62,000 nucleotides of DNA from Mesostigma viride (lineage: Eukaryota > Streptophyta > Mesostigmatophyceae > Mesostigmatales > Mesostigmataceae). The notes under the pieces were generated by a model, which was not told the DNA's origin, did not search any database, and worked only from the letters and a program-made list of their open reading frames with translations. The DNA is taken from positions 424,978 to 486,977 of the forward strand of contig RPFO01000542.1 in NCBI GenBank assembly GCA_009746045.1, in the 5' to 3' direction. The translations under genes and the position numbers were made by a program. This document shows positions 9,105 to 19,556 of the stretch, piece after piece. The number at the start of each line of letters is the position of its first letter. Within the stretch, counting starts at the first letter, position 1.

Positions 9105-11231
9105 ATGAGAACCAAGCAATGTGCGAAGTCTGCAAAACGCGGCTCGCGATGTAGCAGTGCTTCGAAAACGCACCGTTGCCCCGCGCTAGACCGCGAAAGA
9201 CCATGCGGGATTCCTTGCATACGAGGACGCAAGCGTTGTGTTTATCACACAACGGGCAAACGGCGAGTGCACTTAATGAGAGCCGGAGGTGCCGATCCTC
9301 AAAACGACGCGGACGGAGACGGTCAGGAGGTCGGAGACGTGCCAAATGTACAAGAGCAAGAGTATAGACTCCCTCCGATTAGAGAACCGACGGATATCAA
9401 TGGATTTAATCCGCGTTCAAGGAACTTTCGCAACGTCGTAGAAAAGGTGGTTCGAAGGTTCTATCACGACGCAAATGTAGAGCGTGCGAATGCTCTGGGT
9501 TTAGAACCACCGAAGTTCATGCGCCCCCCTCCTAATAACAATGCCACTGATCCGGACGGTCCCATTGATCGGTATCCGATTTGGAACGATGATCTTCTAC
9601 TACGAATATATACCGATATGCCTGAACCAATATATAGCGCCCTTTCCGATAATCATCACATGTGGCTGGCAGAGCACGCGAAACCGATACCTACGGAGGA
9701 AGAACACCTTCGCGATTGGCTTGTCCCTCGTCCGACATACAGCGAGGACAATGCTCGAGAAATTAGAGAGGCTCAGACGAGACTCGATGCGATGAGCGAT
9801 GACGAGTACGATTTTATTGTGAGAGGAGGATTTGGTCAACGCGGGTCCGAGACCATCGATCCGGGCGTCGCCCTTCAAATGAGACGGCTCGCCAGAGAGC
9901 ATACGGAGATGCAGCGACAGATAGACGAAGAAAGAGCGCGCGAATTGGAGGCAAGACAGCGAGAGGAAGAGGAGAGACAGGCCCAAATGTTGGCGAGGAG
10001 AGCGGCAGAAGAGGAAGCAGCGAGGCAGAGAGGGGAAGCAGAGAGACGGCGTAAAGGGAAAATGCCTGCCGTTGAAACCAGTGACCCAATTGGCGAAAGT
10101 CAAGCTTTCAATGAAAGATATAAACGACAAATGGAGTTGGCCCAGCGCATGCGAAACGGACGAAGAAGAGGCCGTACGATAGAATTTAGAAACCCTGGCG
10201 GGAGACGTCCTTTTGATGTCGATGATCCCAATACGAACGAGCGTTACAGAGATTGGCGTTATAATTTGATCGCGGGGGAGAGAAGCAATCCAGACGCTGG
10301 GCCGGATCCAAATATCCGTCTCTTCAATTGGCGAGTCCGTCAAGAAGGGAGAGGTGACGTTCGTCCCTTTGACGACGCCGCGTTAGAACGACAATTCCAG
10401 GAGTGGCGTGACGCGCAATCGGCACTCGCAGCCGCGGCGGCGGCGGCGGCGGCGGCCTCTGCCGCGGCGGAGGCCGCCGCGGAGGCGGCGGCGGAGGCCG
10501 TTCCATCCGCACGTGACGTCCCCGCCGAGAGAACCGACGCGGCCTACATGGCAGGAAGAGCGGCCATTGCGAGGTTCGAGCGTTCTGGGGCCACTACACC
10601 GGGAAGCGGAGGGTCCACGCCCGCACCTCCACGCCGTGGGACCCCCGCGCCCGCACCCGTAGGTCGAGGTGGTGCACGCGGCGGTGGACGCGGCGGTCGA
10701 GGAAGGGGCGGGGGCGGTGTTGGACGGGGCGGTGGACGGGGCGTCGGAGGCGGTGGTGGTGGTGGTGGCGGTGGTGGTGGCGGAGGCGGTCCACCGCCAG
10801 GAGGCCCACGCCCCCCTCCACCTGGCGCCCCCCCAGGAGGGCTGGCGCCTCCCCCGGCCCCTCCAGCCCCCCCTGCCCCTCGTGCTGCTAGAGGCCCCCC
10901 ACTAGCGCCGATGCACCCCCCCGCATACTATCACATCCCCGACCCCGTCGATATGCGCGTGTTGTTGGACGAGATCGCGAAGTGCATCGTACGGACGAAC
11001 CGGTTCACGAAAACGACTCCGGGCAAGACACGCCCCCCCCCCGGTCCTCACGTGGTGTACGCCCTCGCGATGGAGATGCAGAGGTTGGGACACACGGGCG
11101 AATTGCCACAAGGCATCGTTCAATTCACGTCCGAAATGGCGCGAAAGGTCGCTCGGAACGCGAGCCCGAGTCCGCTCGAAACGCAGAAATTGAATTGCAT
11201 TTTAGACGCTCACAAGAAAAGCTTGCGATAG
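9105..11231 (+). CDS. Large leader-bearing coiled-coil and Gly/Pro-rich viral protein
   Basis: 708 residues from the ATG at 9105. I prefer this start to 9072 because the other zinc-leader proteins begin a few residues before the first Cys of the same motif. The N-terminus has spaced cysteines ending CVYH, then RRVHLMRAGGAD, the shared leader box. The middle is a long Arg/Glu-rich helix (around residues 270-330) suggesting a coiled coil. Then come an alanine run encoded by GCG repeats, a Gly/Arg-rich tract, a pure Gly run and Pro-rich linkers, and finally a compact C-terminal domain of about 100 residues. Codon composition is less GC-rich before about 10.4 kb than after. No catalytic family recognised; a virion or scaffold role is a guess. 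Confidence 0.8.
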   Translation: MRTKQCAKSAKRGSRCSSASKTHRCPALDRERPCGIPCIRGRKRCVYHTTGKRRVHLMRAGGADPQNDADGDGQEVGDVPNVQEQEYRLPPIREPTDINGFNPRSRNFRNVVEKVVRRFYHDANVERANALGLEPPKFMRPPPNNNATDPDGPIDRYPIWNDDLLLRIYTDMPEPIYSALSDNHHMWLAEHAKPIPTEEEHLRDWLVPRPTYSEDNAREIREAQTRLDAMSDDEYDFIVRGGFGQRGSETIDPGVALQMRRLAREHTEMQRQIDEERARELEARQREEEERQAQMLARRAAEEEAARQRGEAERRRKGKMPAVETSDPIGESQAFNERYKRQMELAQRMRNGRRRGRTIEFRNPGGRRPFDVDDPNTNERYRDWRYNLIAGERSNPDAGPDPNIRLFNWRVRQEGRGDVRPFDDAALERQFQEWRDAQSALAAAAAAAAAASAAAEAAAEAAAEAVPSARDVPAERTDAAYMAGRAAIARFERSGATTPGSGGSTPAPPRRGTPAPAPVGRGGARGGGRGGRGRGGGGVGRGGGRGVGGGGGGGGGGGGGGGPPPGGPRPPPPGAPPGGLAPPPAPPAPPAPRAARGPPLAPMHPPAYYHIPDPVDMRVLLDEIAKCIVRTNRFTKTTPGKTRPPPGPHVVYALAMEMQRLGHTGELPQGIVQFTSEMARKVARNASPSPLETQKLNCILDAHKKSLR

Positions 11232-11235
11232 AAGT

Positions 11236-12105
11236 CTAAAAGTCCGGAGGCCGATTGGCGACGGTCGGGGCGGGTCCCAACCATGTCCCGTCGTCGGCGT
11301 ACCTCTTCGACAGGTGTCTCTTCTTGGCTTTTACCATGTTTAGTTTCCCGTTGACGACGCGATCCGCCAAATACTGGGCCCGCGGGCTAAAAAACCCGAA
11401 ATTCGCACGTTGTCGGTTGAGCTCCTCCTCCCTTCGCTTTTGGTTGAACTCCTTGGCTTGGAGGTCATTACTGGAGTTCGTCAAGGCGAAAGTCCTCCGC
11501 GCGAGCGGCGTCATGTTCGCGAATAAGCGCTCCCGGATCGCGGGCACTCGCATCATGTCTTCCAGGGTCGTCACGTGTCCGGGTTCCCCGGCGCGCTGTC
11601 GCTTGCGGGCGGAGGTCACCAACGCGTGCGCGGCGTCGATTTTGCGTTTGTGTTCGTCGATCGCGTCGTCGATGCGGTGTCGCAAGCGGCGCGCTTTGTC
11701 TTCCTGCTCCCACATCGCGTCATGCACCTGTTCATGAGGGAATACATCATACACCTCCCGCAGTAGCCGCGCCGCCCGATCGAATCGGTCCAGTTCCTGC
11801 TGCTTGGCGTGAAAATCCAGGTTGTTGTAATCGTCGATGTACCGCCGTTCCAGCTCGCTTTTCGCGAGCACGTCGTTGCCCCTGTTCGTGGATCCGTACG
11901 CCAACAGCGTGGCGTCTTGCTGAATCGGCAACGTCTGCTCGAACCCCTGCGTGACGTCCCTGTTCCCGTGTCGTTTGAGCAACTCCGCGGGCGTCTCGGC
12001 CGCCTCGCCCGCGCGGACGCGGTGGCGCTTCGTCGTGCTGGGTCGCCGGGCCGGTTTGGACCGCGTCGAACGTGTCGTCCTTTTCTTTGCGCGTGTCACT
12101 GCCAT
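11236..12105 (-). CDS. Leader-bearing helical protein, function unknown
   Basis: 289 residues from the ATG at 12105. The open frame runs further upstream, but only through low-complexity intergenic DNA. The first 27 residues are almost all Lys, Arg, Ser and Thr and end in KRHRVRAGEAAETP, one of the clearest copies of the shared leader. The rest is charged and helical, with many Arg/Glu/Asp residues. The gene converges on 9105-11231 with a 4-bp gap. An ATATATAG box sits 11 bp upstream of the ATG, and the divergent spacer to 12475 carries heat-shock-element-like repeats. No known family recognised. Confidence 0.8.
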   Translation of the reverse strand: MAVTRAKKRTTRSTRSKPARRPSTTKRHRVRAGEAAETPAELLKRHGNRDVTQGFEQTLPIQQDATLLAYGSTNRGNDVLAKSELERRYIDDYNNLDFHAKQQELDRFDRAARLLREVYDVFPHEQVHDAMWEQEDKARRLRHRIDDAIDEHKRKIDAAHALVTSARKRQRAGEPGHVTTLEDMMRVPAIRERLFANMTPLARRTFALTNSSNDLQAKEFNQKRREEELNRQRANFGFFSPRAQYLADRVVNGKLNMVKAKKRHLSKRYADDGTWLGPAPTVANRPPDF

Positions 12106-12474
12106 CGTCGCATATGATATATAGTGGTCACACATTTTAGAAGTCCATCCCAGAAACAAAAAGTCAACTGTGAAATATCGAAAATCTTGAAAATTTTGAA
12201 ACTTTTTGAAATTTTTTGAAAAGTTTGAAAAGTTCGAAAAGTTTGAAAGTTTTCGATATTTCTGACGTCCGTCACGTGGACCGGTCCCTAAAACGCCCAG
12301 TGGTCCTTCCAGAAGCCAGGGAATATTCCCCCAAGATCCAGTGATCCTTCTGGAAGCCAAAGGGCAGTCTTCTAGAGGCTTGCCCCCTTTTCCAGTACAA
12401 GAGTTGAGCGCGCTTGGACAAGGAGACACAACTCGCCATATCCACCCAAACCAACACTCTCTCATCGAACAGCC
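12106..12474. promoter_or_regulatory. Divergent promoter region with TTTGAAA repeats and TTCnnGAA motifs
   Basis: The half near the minus gene is a tract of (T)nGAAA repeats (about 12177-12262). The half near the MYND gene has a direct repeat, CAGTGRTCCTTCYRGAAGCC, at about 12298-12317 and 12339-12358. It contains TTCCAGAA and TTCTGGAA plus GGAATATTCC (12320-12329), all fitting heat-shock-element spacing. The 13-mer CCTTCTGGAAGCC recurs at 45476-45488. Confidence 0.5.
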
Positions 12475-13233
12475 ATGGAAAAGTTCGAGGTTCTCGACCT
12501 AAAGCAAACAAACGACCTCATGTATCCCATTATCGACGCGCTTTCTCGCCTGACGGACGCCGCAGCGTTTTCTTCGCGCGACTTGCACGCGGCTGTAAAA
12601 ATTTGGGAGGAAGAACTCCGCCGCCCCGTCGCCGTCATCGCGAGGTTCGATTCCATCGACAGCTTGAGGCGCGCGGTCACCTTCGAATTCGTGGAAATCT
12701 CCACGGCCATTTCAAGGGGGTATTACAAGCCTCTCCCACGACAGCCGCGCATTCGCCCCTCGAGCGAATTCCTCCTGCTGGCTGTTTTGCTGGAGCGCGA
12801 GAAGACTCCAGAAGGCAACCGCCACATCGTGAGGTTCTCGGCGTCTTTCAAGATCCCCGCGGCGTTGGGCTCCACTCTGGTATTCGGAAAAGCGACCTAC
12901 GAGAACGGGTACCTCAGCAAGGAGGACTGTATCGTGGACGAGCCCGGCGAGTCGGCACCGAAATACAAGAGCGCGCGCGGGTTGTGCTCTGGCGTCAATT
13001 GCGACCAGGAGGGAGCCGTCGTGAAGTTCAAGTGCTCTAGGTGCACGGACGCGCGCTACCACTCCGCGGAGTGCCAGAGGCGCCACTGGAAGTATCACAA
13101 GATGATCTGCGGTTTCCTGGGTCGCTCCAGGAAGATTCTTTCGAGTTCTAACACTCCCTTTTACATGGATATGGCGGTCTTGAAGGAAGACGGCTCCGGA
13201 TACGTGAACGACATCCCCTTCCTCCGCTACTAA
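12475..13233 (+). CDS. MYND-type zinc finger protein
   Basis: 252 residues. The C-terminal third carries a MYND-like zinc finger: CSGVNC, KCSRC, then YHSAECQRRHWKYHKMIC. The spacing matches MYND except for a C-x4-C first pair and a His where many members have Cys (YH for YC). The N-terminal 160 residues look like a folded domain I cannot name. In eukaryotes MYND fingers bind proline-rich peptides in transcriptional regulators, so a host-regulator role is plausible but unproven. It is transcribed divergently from the 11236-12105 gene. Confidence 0.8.
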   Translation: MEKFEVLDLKQTNDLMYPIIDALSRLTDAAAFSSRDLHAAVKIWEEELRRPVAVIARFDSIDSLRRAVTFEFVEISTAISRGYYKPLPRQPRIRPSSEFLLLAVLLEREKTPEGNRHIVRFSASFKIPAALGSTLVFGKATYENGYLSKEDCIVDEPGESAPKYKSARGLCSGVNCDQEGAVVKFKCSRCTDARYHSAECQRRHWKYHKMICGFLGRSRKILSSSNTPFYMDMAVLKEDGSGYVNDIPFLRY

Positions 13234-13405
13234 ACGAATTTACTTTGTTAAAACCGTTTTTATTTTATAATGAATAATCCATTATTCGTGTGCGTTTGAT
13301 GTCCACTCAATGAGCCCATTAGTTAGACCGACGGCGCGGACTCGCGGACTATAACACGTGTTATTGGGCGTTTTGTGACACGCCACGGTGTCAAGTACAG
13401 GGCGA
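13234..13405. other. Short intergenic region with AT-rich 3' end signals
   Basis: AT-rich sequence (TTTTTATTTTATAATGAATAATCCATTATTC, given in pieces at 13257-13288) includes a small ATGAATAATCCATTATTCGT near-palindrome between two convergent genes. It may serve transcription termination in both directions. Confidence 0.4.
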
Positions 13406-15762
13406 TTACGACGCGAACCGCTTGCCGCCCATGCCCGACTGGATCTTGAGCAGATTGAAGCTCCTGGCGTACACGTCCACGGTGCCCTGGGGGATCCCTC
13501 CCGTCTTGCCCAGCCCCTTGAGGATGAGCTTGACGGTATCGAGCCTTGACATGTTCACGGAGCCTGAGGGGCGCCACGACTCCGGGAACAGAGCGAACGG
13601 AATCACGTACACCCTGGAGTTCTTTTCCACGCGCGTGTGGAAGTCCGCCGGAAGCTGATACGAGAAGTAGATCGGATCGCGACCCTCCCCGAACATCAGC
13701 TGGGAGTTGAGAGACAGATTGCACGTCTCGAACAGGTGTCCGTCGCCAAACTTGCTGTTGTCGTTATAGAACTTCCAGTACCCGTTGTAGGAGAATTCGG
13801 CGTCCGACCTGAACTTGCTGGAGACGAACGACAGGTCCGTCGGCTTGAACCAGAACATCAGCTCCTTCACGGGGTGGTTGAACTTCAGATCGATCGACAG
13901 CTCGTCCTCCCCCCCACGTGCTGCTGCATCATCTGGGTCTCTGTGATCAGGAACTCGTGCGTCATCAGCGCCAACTGCTTCCTCTCGACGTCATCCAGAT
14001 AGAACATGCGGACGAGGACCTTCACGTTGAACTTGGGAGGGTTCAGGATCCACGACTCCCGCGGGTGCACGTACGGACGATAGGTGCCAGGGAGGTAATT
14101 GACGGCGTTCGGGATCTGGGACGCGGTCATGTCCATGAACCAATCCTCCGAACCGAGGAAACCGAGCCCGCCGATCTTCACCTTGGCGAACGTCAAGATG
14201 CCGCCTGCGCCGGTCGTCCAGGTGACGACGCTGAACCGGCTCAGACCCTCGTTGTCCCACTTGTTGGCCCAGAAACTGCCGGTGTACACCCTCCTGGTCT
14301 CGGACCCCTTGTAGATCGCGAATACGGTATCCGGCTGCAAGCTCCAGATCTGACGGACGACCGTCATCTGAGACGGGGACCCCGCGGTATCCTGGATCGC
14401 CCCGCGGTCGTTCGCGGTCAGCTGGGCGCTATAGGTGCGGAGATCCCTCCAACGGGACGTGTCGCCGGTATGCGTCGCCTGAGTCGGGTTCGTGCCGAGA
14501 TACAGGATCTTCGACGCGACGTTCGGGTCCTTCGCGTCCGCCAAGGAGGCGATCACGGAACTGTGCTCCACGCCGTCCACCCAGAGCTTCCACCGGGCGC
14601 TGTTCGCGGCGGCCGCCACCCTCGTCAGGATGAGGTTATGCCACTTGCCGTCACCGACCACGGCCCCCGTGACGGACATGATATTGTCCGCGCTTCCGCT
14701 CGTCACCTTAAGCTTCAGCAGCCCGCCGTTCGTGTGGAAGAGGCCGAACCCCTCCGTCCCGTTGCCGTAGTAGAAAATGGTGGCGTTGTCCCTGTTATCG
14801 CCGAAACCGGCGCCGGAGTGGTAGTAGTCGACCGCGACCGTGGCGGTTGCCAGCCCCCCGGCGAACCCGGCATCGGACAAGTCGACGCGCGCGTGGTTGG
14901 CGGTGGCGCCGTAATACGCCGTGGCGCCACTCGAATTGCTCAGGTATTGAGAACCGACGATGTACCCGTTATAGACGGTCACCTTGGGGTCGGTGGCGGT
15001 CGGCTGGTTGCTGCCCGTGTTGTTGGGCGAGCCGGCCAGAGTCCACAGCCCCGTCTCCGCCGTATCGGGGTCCGTGGCGACGTATCGGGCCGCGCCGTAG
15101 TCCACGGGAGTCCCGCTGGTGTCAATGGGGAAATCGTTCGCGTAATGCGTGAAGATGTTGGCCGCCTTCGCGAACGTGATCTTGATCACGACGTCGTGGT
15201 GCTGGATGGCGATCATGGGGAGCGAGAGGCCGGGGTCGTTGGAGAAGGTGAACTCCACGGGCACGTAGATGTGCTGGGGAGTCGTGCCGTTGCAATACGA
15301 GACTATCTTGCCCTTCTGGTCGATGTGGACGCTGCCACCGTGGTTCACGGGCATGTTATCGACCACGCTCTCGAACCCCTGCTTGGACAGCTTGTCGTTG
15401 ACGTGCAGGAAGTCTCCGGTAAACTTCTCGATCACGAACCCTCCGATGCTGTACTCGACCTGCTCGATCAGGATCCTCGCGAAGTCCTTCGCGAACGGGG
15501 AGAAAGCGAGGTTCGGAAACTCGGGCATCTCGAGGTAGATCATGACCTTGTGCAGGAGATCACCCGACCGCGGGATCTTGAACTCGACCGACGAGCCGTA
15601 GCCCACGACACCCGCGGTCTGCGTCACCTCGGAGTCCTCGATCGCGTAGTTCGTGTGTCGACTCCACATGACCCGCCAGAACGTGATGTCCGGATCCACG
15701 ATCAGAGACACGTCTTGACTGCCCTTGCTCCGAAGGGCCATAATAGCTGCGGACGAAGACAT
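13406..15762 (-). CDS. MCP: Major capsid protein 1, double jelly-roll with LamG-like insertion (one apparent frameshift)
   Basis: Reads from ATG 15762 through 13885, then continues in another frame from about 13908 to 13406. The switch falls in a run of seven C (13909-13915); one extra base would join the frames. The N-terminal jelly roll shows the family pattern (ALRSKGSQDV, FWRVMWSRHTNYAIED, FKIPRSGDLLHKVMIY) and the C-terminus ends YARSFNLLKIQSGMGGKRFAS. A LamG/concanavalin-like insert lies between the jelly rolls (roughly residues 230-470: WHNLILTR, WKLWVDGVEHSS). The closest relative in the window is the intact capsid gene at 53202-56924. I treat the break as a probable sequencing error. 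Confidence 0.92.
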
Positions 15763-15826
15763 GTTGCGAACGATATACTAGTAGTTATCGACATTTTTTT
15801 TGTCGCGGTATAGCCCGACGCGGCGA

Positions 15827-16105
15827 TCATTTATTCGACTTCTTAGGTTCGGTCTGGACGACGGTCCCTGTCTGATCCGGGTATCGAGAGAGAAACGCGA
15901 GACGGGCCATGTCCTTCGGGGTCGCGCCCTCGATCTTGACACCCGTCGCCATCTCCGCGTGCTTTCGTTTATTTTCGCCCGCTCGCACTCGGTGACCGGC
16001 ACAGCTTTTGCGCGAGTGCACGGCGCACTTCTGCGAGCCGGACTTCCTCTTATTCTTGCATTTCACGCCCATCGCCGTCTTGGCGCAACACTTCGGAACG
16101 GACAT
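15827..16105 (-). CDS. Small zinc-motif leader protein
   Basis: 92 residues. The N-terminus is a compact C-C-C-H motif (CCAKTAMGVKCKNKRKSGSQ, then KCAVH) like the short C-x-x-x-T-x-x-G-x-x-C module common in giant viruses and phages (DUF5763-like). It is followed by GHRVRAGENKRKH, the shared leader box. Only about 50 residues follow. The gene sits between two capsid genes on the same strand. It may be a minimal member of the leader family; function unknown. Confidence 0.75.
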   Translation of the reverse strand: MSVPKCCAKTAMGVKCKNKRKSGSQKCAVHSRKSCAGHRVRAGENKRKHAEMATGVKIEGATPKDMARLAFLSRYPDQTGTVVQTEPKKSNK

Positions 16106-16147
16106 GTCTTATTAAAATCGATGCTATAATCTTTTGCACACACCCGT

Positions 16148-17826
16148 TTACGAGGCGTAGCGCTTGCCACCCATCCCGTTCTTGATCTTCAAGATATTGA
16201 AGTTGCGGGCATACACGTTGATCGTGCCCGCCGGACAACGGTTCAGACCGCGCAGGATCAGCTTGACGTCATCAAGGCGGGACATGTTGACGGTGCCGGA
16301 CGGGTCCCAGTTGCCGGGGTTCAGGCCGAACGGGATCACGTACAGGTTGTGGTCCCTGTCCACCCGCTTATGGAACTGGATGGGGGTGACGTACGAGAAG
16401 TATACGGGGTCGCGGCCGTCGCCGTAGAGGTTCTGCGAGTTCAGAGACAAGTTGCAGCTCGTGAAGAGGTGGCCGTCTCCAAAGGCGGACTTGGGATTCT
16501 TGAACATCCAGTAGCCCTTGTAGTAGCCCTTCGCGGTCTCCTCAGGGCCGGACCAGTCGTCCGCCCTGTAGAAGAAGATCAGCTCCTTGCACGGGTGGTT
16601 GAACTTGAGGTCGATGGAGACCTGCTCCGTCCCCTCGGACACGAAGTGCTGGTGGAGCTGGTTCTCCGTGATCAGGAACTCGAACTCCCCGTTGGCGAAG
16701 TCCTGGCGCTCAGCGTCGTCCAAAAAGACGTACCGCAGGAGGAGCTTAGGGGTGAAATTCGGGGGTTCGCGATCCACGCCGCCCGGTCGTTGGCCGTGAT
16801 CACGGTGCGATTGAAGGTGAACTTGTCGGCCTTGGAAATCATGCTGTCCAAGAGCTTGAAGACCCTCACCCCGCCGACGAGGAGGTTGTAGTCCGCGATC
16901 TCGAACTGGATGGTGAGGGTCCCGTCCGTGAGTCCGGACGGGGGAGTGACGGTGGTGGTCAGGTTGGTGATCTTGTCGCTGTAGAAGGCGTTCTCGATCA
17001 CGTGGTTGACCCACTGTTGGTTGCCCGTCTCCGCGATCACCTGCGACATCTCGTTACCCACGCGGCCGGCGATGAAGTTGGACCGGATGATCTGACGGAT
17101 CTTGTTCACGTCGGGACTGACGCCGGCCGTGTTCAGTTCCGGCTTGACGGTGGCGCCGACGGAACCGTACACGGTGTCGTAGTTGGCCACCTGCTTGGTG
17201 AAGTGGGTGAAGATCTTGTCGGCGCCGTTGAACTTGACCTTGACGCGCACGTCGTGCAGTGACAGCCCGATCATGGGGAGAGCCAGACCGTTGGCGCTGG
17301 TGAACGAAAAGTTGAGAGGGATGTAAATGTATTGCCACGTGGTGCCCGTGGTCTGTTCGAGGATCTTGCCATCCTTGTCGAACTTGATCGACTGGCCGTG
17401 GTTCACGGGCATGTTATCGACGAAGCTCGCGTAGTCCTGCTTGCTGAGGATATCCCACACATGGAGCATGTCCCCCGCGATCTTCTCCACGCTGTACCCG
17501 CCGATCAGCAACTCCACGTATTCGATCAGGGCACGGGGGAAGTCCCAAATGTACGGCGAGAACTCGCCCGACCATCCCGGCAATTCCTCCATTCGGATCG
17601 TCAGCATGCACTTGGTGACCAGATCTCCCGACCTCCCGAACTTGAACTCGACGGGGTTCCCGTACTGGGCCTTCCCGCCGCCCTGGCTCGGCTGGATCTC
17701 CGAGTCCTCCCAGGAGAAGTTCGAGTGACGGAGCCAGACGCTGTGGAAAAAAGAGGTCTTCGGCTCGACGATCAGGGCGATATCTTGGGCCCCCTTGGCC
17801 TTGAGGGTCATCATTGCGGACGTCAT
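16148..17826 (-). CDS. MCP: Major capsid protein 2, double jelly-roll without LamG insert (one apparent frameshift)
   Basis: ATG at 17826 opens a frame (LKAKGAQDIALIVEP, FFHSVWLRHSNFSWED, FKFGRSGDLVTKCML) that runs into a run of five G at 16761-16765. One extra base restores the C-terminal jelly roll (LLLRYVFLDDAERQDFANGE to FNILKIKNGMGGKRYAS). The corrected length is near 559 residues, a usual capsid size. A TATATATA box lies 11 bp upstream of the ATG, in a 97-bp spacer shared with the divergent capsid gene 3. Confidence 0.92.
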
Positions 17827-17923
17827 GATGGCAGTGGTATATATAGTGTTTGGAAAAAATATTTACTCGAATCCGACGAGTCCGTCCCGGGGCGCAAAAA
17901 ATCTGTCGTTGTATTATTAAACA

Positions 17924-19542
17924 ATGAGTCACAATATCAACGCCCACATTCACTGGCTGCGGGCCAAAGGCACCTTCGACAACGTGCTTACCGTGAATCC
18001 GGAGAAAACTCTGTTCCGGTTCGTGTACCAGCGGCACAGCAACTTCAGCATCGGAGATTTCGAGATCTCGCCCGACCGCCAGCCCCTGTACGGGGGCGAA
18101 GTCCGCTTCAAGGTCCCTCGAATCGGCGACCTGCTCACCCAGTGCTACCTGTACTACCAGATCTCCAAACTGAACTACGGCGTGGCGCAGGTGACCGTGG
18201 ACCGCGACACGGTGGACGCGGACGGGTTCACTCCCACGAACAGCGGCGTCGACATGACCAGCACCAAGGTCACGGCCGCGTTCTTGGGGTCCGACTACCC
18301 GCTGACGGCCGACGCGGACTACGACGGCATCACGCACGACACGTTCAACCCCGCGTGGATCGACCACATGGGCTACGTCCTCACGCAGCAGGTGGAGCTC
18401 TGGGTGGGCGAGACGCTCGTGGAGACACACACGGGCGACTTCCTCCACACGTGGGACGCGCTCACACGGAGCCAAGAGAGGAGCGTGATTTCCGGTCTGC
18501 CCTCCGACCACGGGGGGGTGGGGAACGTGGGCACCGTGCACGAACAGCACATCTACGTTCCTCTGCGCTTCTTTTTCTGCGAGAACCCCGGACTGGCTCT
18601 CCCCATCACGGCGCTGCAATACCACGACTGCCACGTCGTCGTCAAACTCAGCGCCAAACCGCTGCGACACGACTATCTCAACTACTTCGAGCGCATCCCT
18701 TACCAGACCCCTCCCGTCACGGACCCCGAGCGCTACCGGGCTCGGACGACCAACATATTCACAGGCGACATCAACACGTCGCTGGTCGACACGGGCAGGA
18801 AGCTGCAGCTCGCGAACATCGGCGGCAACATCGAGCAGATGCGACTGGTGGCTCGATACGTGTTCCTCGACGACCTGGAACGTCAACAGGTGGTGAAGAA
18901 GGACCACTCGTTCCTGATCACGGAAACGCAATATCTGTCCTTCCCGCTGCGTAAAAATGACAAACTCGTGAAGGAGTTCATGCTCGACCGGATGGCGGGC
19001 GCGTGCAAGGAGATCGTGTTCTTCTTCCGCGCCGACCATCGCAGGTTGGAGGGGAGCGACGTCAAGAACTCCAACTGGGAGTATTGGAACTTCGAGGGGA
19101 ATCGCCCCTTCCCTCGCAACGATATGATGGACAAGGGGGGTACTACGTCCGCACGTACGGAAAACAAATGACGCACCTCGACAACGCGTTTTTCGAGTCG
19201 ATGACGTTCAGCGTGAATAACACCGACCTCTGGACTCCTCCTCGCGACCCGCTCTGGTTCAACTACTTCGTCCCCGCCGAGTTTCATTCGCGCATCCCAA
19301 AGGAAAACCACATGGAGATGATCTACGTGGTCCCCTTCTCCATGAACCCCGAGAGCGACGAGCCCACCGGATCCGTCAACCTAAGCAAACTGGATCGCGC
19401 GGCCCTCAAATTCACGTTCAGTCGCGTACCGGGCGTCAAGGAGGGCGCCGTGATGGCGGACGGACACCTTCACGTGTACGCTCGCGTGATGAACGTGTTC
19501 GAGATCAGGGGAGGCCACGGTCGCCGCATGTTCTTGAACTGA
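17924..19542 (+). CDS. MCP: Major capsid protein 3, divergent double jelly-roll (one apparent frameshift)
   Basis: Starts at 17924 with HWLRAKGTFDNVLTVNP, FRFVYQRHSNFSIGDFE and FKVPRIGDLLTQCYLYYQ, the conserved first strands. At a run of six G (19135-19140) the frame changes; one extra G joins it to the frame ending 19542 (VYARVMNVFEIRGGHGRRMFLN). The C-terminal signature is altered (GGHGRR for GMGGKR), so this is the most divergent of the four copies. Possibly a minor capsid or vertex variant. It lacks the LamG insert. Confidence 0.9.
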
Positions 19543-19556
19543 TCCACGGGTGTCCC

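Noticed and set aside
13918-15813. A 631-codon open frame antisense to capsid gene 1
   Set aside because: It mirrors the capsid codons, has Arg/Gly/Val-rich composition and no domain; the opposite strand carries a clear capsid protein.
17332-19039. Long overlapping frames on both strands around capsid genes 2 and 3 (about 540 codons each)
   Set aside because: Shadows of GC-rich coding sequence; only the capsid frames show family motifs.
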